Shown: positions 14,292 to 19,203 of the stretch, one piece after another
Layout: each line of letters begins with the position of its first letter
How positions within the stretch are numbered: position 1 is the first letter of the stretch
DNA from: Desulfuromonadaceae bacterium UBA5613
GTDB taxonomy: Bacteria > Desulfobacterota > Desulfuromonadia > Desulfuromonadales > UBA2197
DNA length: 19,203 nucleotides
NCBI GenBank assembly: GCA_002424625.1
Contig: DIKR01000047.1
Location: forward strand, 5,872-25,074
Direction of reading: 5' to 3'
Position numbers and translations under genes: made by a program
The notes under the pieces: model-generated
Databases searched by the model: none
The model's input: only the letters and a program-made list of their open reading frames with translations
What the model was told of the DNA's origin: nothing

Positions 14292-15005
14292 ATGGAACGT
14301 CCGATTATTTATACCAGTACCGCTGCTGCCAGGGATGGCGTCAGTGATGTTGGCAGTTTCTTTCGCAGTGTTTATGGCTGGATGACCGTGGGGCTGGGGT
14401 TGACAGCGATCGTTGCTCTCTACACAGTGACCACTCCGACACTGATGCAGATGATCTTCGGCAACAAACTGGTCTTTTACGGACTGGTCATTGGTCAAGT
14501 CGGTCTGGTCATCGCTCTTTCGGCGGCGATCAATCGTTTAAGTGCGACCGCGGCGACGCTGATGTTCTGTATCTATGCGGCGCTGAGCGGTTTGACCTTT
14601 GCCTCGATCTTTGTCGTTTATACGCAATCATCGATCGCTTCAACCTTCTTCGTCACTGCCGGCACCTTCGGGGCGATGAGCCTTTACGGCCTGCTCACCA
14701 AGAAGGATCTCTCTTCGTGGGGGAGCTTCCTCTTCATGGGGTTAATTGGGGTCGTCATCGCCTCAATCGTCAATATCTTCCTGGAGAGCTCGGCGATGTC
14801 TTGGGTCATCTCCTGCGCCGGGGTGCTGGTCTTTACCGGTTTGACTGCTTACGACACCCACAGCCTCAAGGTTCTGGCTCAGAACGGCTTTGCCCATGGC
14901 GAAGAGCGCAAGAAGCTCGCCATCATCGGCGCCCTCAAGCTTTATCTCGACTTTATCAACCTTTTCCTCATGCTCCTGCGCCTCCTGGGCGGCAGCCGCG
15001 ATTAG
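14292..15005 (+). CDS. Bax inhibitor-1 / YccA family membrane protein
   Basis: A 237-residue protein with seven hydrophobic segments and the family pattern: a basic N-terminus, FFRSVYGWMTVGLGLTAIVA as the first segment, SGLTFASIFVVY in the middle and the conserved end TGLTAYDTHSLK followed by ALKLYLDFINLFLMLLRLLG. Acidic residues in the last segments match those that gate ion leak in BsYetJ. Bacterial members are inner-membrane proteins, some acting as pH-sensitive calcium leak channels (YetJ) or as modulators of FtsH (YccA); which applies here is unknown. GGAG lies about 11 nt ahead of the ATG. It is a single-gene unit with its own promoter and terminator. Confidence 0.92.
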   Translation: MERPIIYTSTAAARDGVSDVGSFFRSVYGWMTVGLGLTAIVALYTVTTPTLMQMIFGNKLVFYGLVIGQVGLVIALSAAINRLSATAATLMFCIYAALSGLTFASIFVVYTQSSIASTFFVTAGTFGAMSLYGLLTKKDLSSWGSFLFMGLIGVVIASIVNIFLESSAMSWVISCAGVLVFTGLTAYDTHSLKVLAQNGFAHGEERKKLAIIGALKLYLDFINLFLMLLRLLGGSRD

Positions 15006-15018
15006 ATTCGGATCTAAT
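15001..15018 (+). repeat. Small hairpin over the BI-1 stop codon
   Basis: ATTAGAT-TCGG-ATCTAAT forms a 7-bp perfect stem with a TCGG tetraloop, overlapping the TAG stop. It sits 7 bp before the main terminator hairpin. Confidence 0.6.
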
Positions 15019-15025
15019 ACAGAAA

Positions 15026-15069
15026 ATAATAAAGGGTTGCCCGCGTTGTGCGGTGCAACCCTTTATTAT
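15026..15069. terminator. Bidirectional terminator between convergent genes
   Basis: Perfect 15-bp arms (15026-15040 and 15055-15069) are topped by a further CCGC/GCGG stem. A-rich sequence flanks one side and T-rich the other, so it can stop both the BI-1 gene and the convergent recQ transcript. Confidence 0.9.
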
Positions 15070-15087
15070 GTCAGGTTTTTGTTGCGA

Positions 15088-15435
15088 TTAATTGACAGCC
15101 TGCGTAGCAATGGCGGCGCGACAGGCGCTGCAGCGCAGCTCTTCATCGCGGTAGCTTTTGAGCAGGAGTTCCCCTTCGATAATTCCGTTTCCCTGACAGC
15201 TCGCCGCGCCATCCAGCCCCTGACAGGGGACGTCAAAGAGAAGGGGTTTGAGGAACTTTTCGTAAGTTGCCCGGGGTTTGGGGGCAAGGAGATCGATATT
15301 GCCGTCAGTGTCGATGAGATTGGTGCCGACGCCAAGGACAGTGCGCGGCAGATAGCCGGTCCCCTGCACCGCCTTTTCTACATAAGATTTTCCTTTGCCG
15401 AGCAGATACGCGAGTACATTCAAATCGATTTCCAT
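15088..15435 (-). CDS. Small conserved-looking protein with four cysteines, unknown function
   Basis: A 115-residue protein without signal peptide or membrane segment. The N-terminal half (about 1-65) is mixed alpha/beta with a GVGTNLIDTDGNIDLLAPKP stretch. The C-terminal half holds Cys71, Cys80 and a CSAC pair (Cys102, Cys105), which together could bind zinc. I do not recognise the family. GGAGGA lies about 7 nt ahead of the ATG, and codon use looks like that of its neighbours. It starts 30 bp after recQ on the same strand and is followed by the shared terminator, so it is probably co-transcribed with recQ. A role with RecQ is possible but not shown. Confidence 0.75.
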   Translation of the reverse strand: MEIDLNVLAYLLGKGKSYVEKAVQGTGYLPRTVLGVGTNLIDTDGNIDLLAPKPRATYEKFLKPLLFDVPCQGLDGAASCQGNGIIEGELLLKSYRDEELRCSACRAAIATQAVN

Positions 15436-15465
15436 GTTCTTCCTCCGTGTGATGTCATGATTTCA

Positions 15466-17268
15466 TCAGGATTGTACCAGATAACTTTTGATTTCCTCGA
15501 TAAAGGGCGCGCCGTAATGCTGCAGTTTGAGGCGGCCGACGCCGTTGATGCGCAGCAACGCTTCCGGCGTGGTCGGGTGATAAGCGGCCATCTCCGCCAG
15601 GGTGATGTCGCTGAAGATGACGTAGGGGGGGACGCCTGCCCCATCTGCCAACTGTTTGCGCAGGGTGCGCAGGATGTCGAAGAGTTCCTGATCATAATCG
15701 AGCTCGCCAGGTCTTTTGCGCGCTGCTTTCTTCTCTGGCGCCACCTTGAGGCGGGGTTTGGCGAGGGTCAGTTTCTGCTCGCCCCGCAATAGTGGCCGGG
15801 CAGCCTCGGTGAGTTTGAGGACCGAGAAGCTGGCAACGTCCTGGCGCAGATAGCCGAGATGGATGAGCTGGCGAAAGAGGCTGCTCCACGCCTCGCTGCT
15901 GAGGTTGGCGCCGATGCCGTGCGTCGAGAGTTTGTCATGGCCGAGTTCGAGGACACGGTGGGTGCGGGCGCCGCGCAGCACATCAAGGACGTGGCCGATG
16001 CCGAAGCGCTGGCCGACGCGGTAAACGCAGGACAGGGCTTTCTGGGCGTCGACCGTGGCATCAAAAGTCTCGGGCGGATTGAGGCAGATATCGCAGTTGC
16101 CGCAGTCCTCGGCGAGATGTTCGCCGAAATAGCCGAGGAGGACGCGGCGCCGGCAGTTCTGCGCCTCGGCGAAACTCACCATGGCGTTCAATTTGTGCAG
16201 CTCGATCCGCTTCTGCTCCGGATTCCCCCCCTTGTCAATCAGGCCGCGGCTGATGGCGATATCGCCGTAACCGAAGAGGAGGAGGGCTTCGCTCGGCAGC
16301 CCGTCGCGGCCGGCTCGTCCGGTCTCCTGATAATAACTTTCCACATTCTTGGGGAGGTCGTAATGGACAACATAGCGCACGTTCGGCTTGTCGATCCCCA
16401 TGCCAAAGGCGACTGTTGCCACGACAATCTGCACATCATCGCGCAGGAAGGCTTCCTGGACGCGCTGCCGCTCGCCATCCGGTAATCCGGCGTGGTAAGC
16501 AGCGGCTTTGTGGCCGGCGCCGACGAGTTTGGCGGTGACCTCTTCCACCCGTTTGCGCGACAGGGCGTAGACGATGCCGGACTGGTTGCTGCGGTTCTTG
16601 ACAAAGGCAAGGAGCTGCACCGCCGGTTTGACTTTATCGACGACAGAGTAACGAATGTTGGGGCGATCGAAACCGGCGATGAAGACGGCGGCGTCCTGCA
16701 GTCCGAGGCGGGGGATAATGTCGGTGCGGGTCTGCGGGTCGGCGGTAGCGGTAAGGGCAATCAGGGGGATGCCGGGGAAGTGACGACGCAAACGGCCGAG
16801 CTGGATATATTCCGGCCGGAAATCGTGCCCCCACTGGGAAACGCAGTGCGCTTCGTCGATGGCAAAGAGGGCGATGGGGATCTCACGCAGGCGAGCCAGG
16901 AAATCCTCGCTCATCAACCGTTCCGGCGCAACGTACAAGAGGTCAAGCTCGCCGGCATGGAGTTGCGCCAGCGTCTGGCGGGCTTCGGCGGCTTTCAGGG
17001 AGGAGTTGTAGACCGCGGCGCGCACGCCGTTGGCCTGCAGGGCATCGACCTGATCCTTCATCAGCGAGATTAGCGGCGAGACAACGATACCGACCCCCTT
17101 GCGGTGCAGGGCCGGGACCTGAAAACAGAGGGATTTGCCGCCGCCGGTCGGCATCAGGACAAAAGCGTCGTGGCCAGCGATCAGGCGGTCGACAATCTCT
17201 TCCTGATAGGGACGAAAGGCGCTGTAGCCAAAGATACTTTGCAGGGTTTCACGGGGAGTGGGCAACAA
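15466..17268 (-). CDS. recQ: ATP-dependent 3'-5' DNA helicase RecQ
   Basis: A 600-residue protein, the usual size. The helicase core has Walker A GGGKS (42-46), the DEAH box (138-141) followed by CVSQWGHDFR (the RecQ aromatic-rich loop), ALTATA (171-176) and the arginine-finger QETGRAGRDG. The RQC domain's zinc site is Cys372, Cys389, Cys392 and Cys395. A winged helix follows, with an HRDC domain at about 520-600. It unwinds recombination and repair intermediates. The start is TTG at 17268, with GGAG 8 nt upstream; no ATG fits, and the sequence matches the RecQ N-terminus. The small Cys protein follows 30 bp downstream. Confidence 0.95.
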   Translation of the reverse strand: MLPTPRETLQSIFGYSAFRPYQEEIVDRLIAGHDAFVLMPTGGGKSLCFQVPALHRKGVGIVVSPLISLMKDQVDALQANGVRAAVYNSSLKAAEARQTLAQLHAGELDLLYVAPERLMSEDFLARLREIPIALFAIDEAHCVSQWGHDFRPEYIQLGRLRRHFPGIPLIALTATADPQTRTDIIPRLGLQDAAVFIAGFDRPNIRYSVVDKVKPAVQLLAFVKNRSNQSGIVYALSRKRVEEVTAKLVGAGHKAAAYHAGLPDGERQRVQEAFLRDDVQIVVATVAFGMGIDKPNVRYVVHYDLPKNVESYYQETGRAGRDGLPSEALLLFGYGDIAISRGLIDKGGNPEQKRIELHKLNAMVSFAEAQNCRRRVLLGYFGEHLAEDCGNCDICLNPPETFDATVDAQKALSCVYRVGQRFGIGHVLDVLRGARTHRVLELGHDKLSTHGIGANLSSEAWSSLFRQLIHLGYLRQDVASFSVLKLTEAARPLLRGEQKLTLAKPRLKVAPEKKAARKRPGELDYDQELFDILRTLRKQLADGAGVPPYVIFSDITLAEMAAYHPTTPEALLRINGVGRLKLQHYGAPFIEEIKSYLVQS

Positions 17269-17450
17269 GGATGGATCTCCAGGCGCGGACTGGTTTGATG
17301 GTGTGCCCGCGGCAGGGAGAGGATGGCAAGAGTGCCCGGGGATGTCAACGGAAAAGGAGGAAATGGTTATTCGCCCCGAGTCACTTTACTGCAATAATCG
17401 CTGTCCTTAAAAAATGGTCAGTATTTCCACCCCCGGTTACTGGCTCTCTT
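17269..17450. other. Intergenic region upstream of recQ
   Basis: About 180 bp between the DUF4197 stop and the recQ start. I see no convincing promoter pair, terminator hairpin or ORF here; recQ transcription must start here or read through from the DUF4197 gene. Confidence 0.5.
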
Positions 17451-18191
17451 TCACGCCCCGCTGAAGACCCGGCGGAGCAGTTCGGTTGTCCGCTTCGCGG
17501 GATTTTGCCGAATGGCGGCTTCTTCGACCGCCAAATAGTGGAAGAGACCATCCATGGTTTTGTCGACTACGTAGCCGGTAAGGTCGACCTTGATGCTTGG
17601 GGTGAAGGGGATGGTTTCAACCTTGGCTACGGCCTGCTGATAGAGGCGCACTGCCCCGACTTGTGCGAGGCTGTCGTCGATCACCGGGCGCATGGTGATG
17701 GTCAGTTCCGGCACCATCTTGCTCTGGAAATAGCGGGTAGCCGCATCGTTCGGGCCGTTCAGCATGGCGCGGGCGTCGTCGAGGGTCATTTCGCCAATCG
17801 ATTTCCAGAAAAGCGCCTTGGCCTGCGGTGCGGCAGCTTCGGCGGCGCGGTTGCAGCGGGTTTCAAGATCATCGAGCACACCGTTCAGGCCGACCATTGC
17901 CAGAACATTGCGGGCGTCGGCGAGCTTCTGCGGCAGCGGGATATGGATCACCGGATCAGCGTTGAAACCGTCGGTGCGTCCGACCTGAGTCACCACCCGT
18001 TCGCTGCCGATGCGCAGCGCTTCTTTCAACCCGGCGGCAATGTCAGCGGTCGAAAGGGCTGCCGGCTGGTTCAACGTCGGCGGCAGGCTGGCGAGGGCGC
18101 GTTGCAGTTCGATCTCGGTGCAGGCGGTCAACCCGCCGGCAATGAACAGCAGGGCGAGGCAGAAGAGACAATTGTTTAAGCGGAATTGCAT
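17451..18191 (-). CDS. DUF4197 lipoprotein
   Basis: A 246-residue protein with a type II signal peptide and lipobox LTAC (Cys24). The rest matches my memory of DUF4197: STADIAAGLKEALRIGSERVV near the N-terminus, a DPVIHIPLP stretch, DDARAMLNGPNDAATRYF in the middle and GYVVDKTMDGLFHYLAVEEAAIRQNPAKRTTELLRRVF at the end (two joined parts of the C-terminal helix). Function is unknown. The frame is open to 18323, but AGGAG lies about 6 nt before the ATG at 18191 and the signal peptide starts there. It lies 61 bp downstream of the RIC gene on the same strand, possibly co-transcribed. Confidence 0.88.
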   Translation of the reverse strand: MQFRLNNCLFCLALLFIAGGLTACTEIELQRALASLPPTLNQPAALSTADIAAGLKEALRIGSERVVTQVGRTDGFNADPVIHIPLPQKLADARNVLAMVGLNGVLDDLETRCNRAAEAAAPQAKALFWKSIGEMTLDDARAMLNGPNDAATRYFQSKMVPELTITMRPVIDDSLAQVGAVRLYQQAVAKVETIPFTPSIKVDLTGYVVDKTMDGLFHYLAVEEAAIRQNPAKRTTELLRRVFSGA

Positions 18192-18252
18192 GCAGACTCC
18201 TTGTTTGAAAAAATATCCATCCACCGTTTTTTCGGGCGAATAACAGGTTGAT

Positions 18253-18966
18253 CTAAAGCTGCGCCGCCTTCGGGAAGAGAATATTGTTTTCCAGGTGAAC
18301 ATGTTTATGCAGGTCGTTTTCAAACTCTTTTAGCTTCTGATAGGTGACCACAAAAGTATTGCAGACGTCGTCCGGGATAAAGTAGCCGTTAGCGAGATGG
18401 CGTATTTCATGGACCGCGTCGCCGATTGTTTCGTGCTCCAGCAAGAGTTTGTCAATAGAGACACGGATCGTGTCGAGATCTTTTTCTGCCGGGGCAGTGT
18501 GATTGATTTTTGCAGTGTCTATCCGTTTGATGGCGGGGAAGAAAACCTCTTCTTCTTCCTTCAGGTGGGCGGCCATATCGGTTGTAATCTTATCAAAGAT
18601 CGCGGCAATCTTTATAACCTCGGGATGGTGAGCGCCATGAACTGCGGCGATCTTTCGGGCATAGGCTGCGATCTGTTCGTCATTTTCCTTAAGATAGGCA
18701 TGGTGCGTATTGACGATATAATCAGCAAGAAACGATAGAGACCATGCAGAATAATTCTGACTCCGGTCGGCTGGTTCACTTTGTACCGCGTTTAATTCGC
18801 CAGTAATAGTGTCAAGGTCGAGGGCTTTTTTCGTACAAATTGTTTTAAGACTCTCTTTACCGCCACAGCAGAAATCGATATCGTACTTCTCGAAAACCGT
18901 GGCGGTTCGAAAGTCGGCGGCGACAATTTCGCCAATAGTCTTGATCCCTATGGTTTTTTCTTGCAT
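18253..18966 (-). CDS. ric: RIC family di-iron protein (repair of iron-sulfur centres; YtfE/ScdA/DnrN)
   Basis: A 237-residue cytosolic protein. The N-terminal ScdA_N domain (about 5-45) has the diagnostic DFCCGG (Cys33, Cys34). The rest is a hemerythrin-like four-helix bundle whose iron ligands are visible in THHAYL, MAAHLKEEEEVFFPA, LLLEHETIG and HKHVHLENNILFP. RIC proteins carry a non-haem di-iron site, supply iron for and help rebuild Fe-S clusters damaged by NO or peroxide, and are usually NO-induced. The frame extends to 19053, but AAGGAGA about 5-7 nt before the ATG at 18966 and family alignment decide the start. It fits functionally with the ygbA-like, FrdX-like and bd oxidase genes 5-8 kb away. 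Confidence 0.95.
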   Translation of the reverse strand: MQEKTIGIKTIGEIVAADFRTATVFEKYDIDFCCGGKESLKTICTKKALDLDTITGELNAVQSEPADRSQNYSAWSLSFLADYIVNTHHAYLKENDEQIAAYARKIAAVHGAHHPEVIKIAAIFDKITTDMAAHLKEEEEVFFPAIKRIDTAKINHTAPAEKDLDTIRVSIDKLLLEHETIGDAVHEIRHLANGYFIPDDVCNTFVVTYQKLKEFENDLHKHVHLENNILFPKAAQL

Positions 18967-19203
18967 CTCATTCTCCTTAAAGTAAAAATCGTTGGTATTA
19001 TGCCAAGTTGCTAAGCAGGAAGGCACCCTCAATCCGCACAGATCAATCAGCACTGATCACGACTTAAATAACATTACCAGATAAATGTCATGCTGGTAAT
19101 CTATCCCCGGCAATCTGATTGACTCTCGATCAACATCCCGGCTTTTGGAGTCGCGATCATCAGCCATCTTCACCACATAAATAAGCGGGGCAATCCGGTT
19201 TTC
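18967..19203. other. Upstream region of the RIC gene with an inverted repeat
   Basis: No gene is seen in these 237 bp. The notable element is ATTACCAG (19073-19080) with CTGGTAAT (19093-19100), perfect 8-bp arms 12 bp apart, about 107 bp ahead of the RIC start. A weaker TTGG/CCAA dyad lies at 19001-19015. A confident -35/-10 pair was not found. Confidence 0.45.

Noticed and set aside
14127..14498. N-terminal extension of the CAP gene to 14498
   Set aside because: It would overlap the start of the BI-1 gene and its promoter; the signal peptide begins at 14126.
18192..18252. GAAAAAA/TTTTTTC stem between the RIC and DUF4197 genes as a terminator
   Set aside because: The stem is almost wholly A/T pairs with a long loop and would be unstable.

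Overview
The window is ordinary bacterial chromosome, moderately GC-rich and densely coded, with strong Shine-Dalgarno sites. The gene mix (CzcCBA-type metal efflux, a short cytochrome bd oxidase, type II NADH dehydrogenase, a FrdX-like ferredoxin protein, a YgbA-family protein and a RIC di-iron protein) suggests a Gram-negative anaerobe or microaerophile. My best guess is a Desulfuromonadota/Geobacter-like organism, but that rests on gene types only. I see no rRNA, tRNA, insertion sequence, phage gene or CRISPR array.

Metal region (1-7926). On the minus strand an ArsR-family repressor (1095-1427) precedes a DUF318/SO_0444-type permease that runs off the left edge (<1-1036). Matching dyads of the form TTGGC-N6-GCCAA lie at the arsR promoter and in front of the permease, which suggests autoregulation. 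Divergently, on the plus strand, come a small secreted Cys-containing protein (1612-2031) and a complete tripartite heavy-metal RND pump: outer-membrane channel (2134-3459), periplasmic adaptor with a His/acidic-rich head (3469-4812) and CzcA-like pump (4822-7926).

Respiration and nitrosative-stress region (7930-13143). The minus-strand operon cydA-cydB-ndh encodes a quinol-oxidising bd oxidase and a non-pumping NADH dehydrogenase, which together form a minimal two-enzyme respiratory chain. Divergent from it are a YgbA-family gene (NO-responsive in enterobacteria) and a ferredoxin-like ATPase-type protein resembling FrdX of HcpR regulons. Three CRP/FNR-type dyads (TTGAT-N4-GTCAA twice, TTGAC-N4-GTCAA once) sit at the three promoters. 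At ygbA and the ferredoxin gene they have class II activator geometry; at cydA the dyad covers the -35 box. A strong terminator (13103-13143) closes this block.

Right-hand region (13144-19203). This holds a small lipoprotein, a secreted CAP-domain protein, a Bax-inhibitor-1 family membrane protein ending in two stacked hairpins, a small four-Cys protein downstream of recQ, a DUF4197 lipoprotein, and a RIC/YtfE/ScdA di-iron protein that repairs NO- or oxidant-damaged Fe-S centres. With RIC, the window carries at least four functions linked to NO or oxygen tolerance. The most interesting hypothesis is that a CRP/FNR-family sensor controls cydAB-ndh, ygbA and the FrdX-like gene together.
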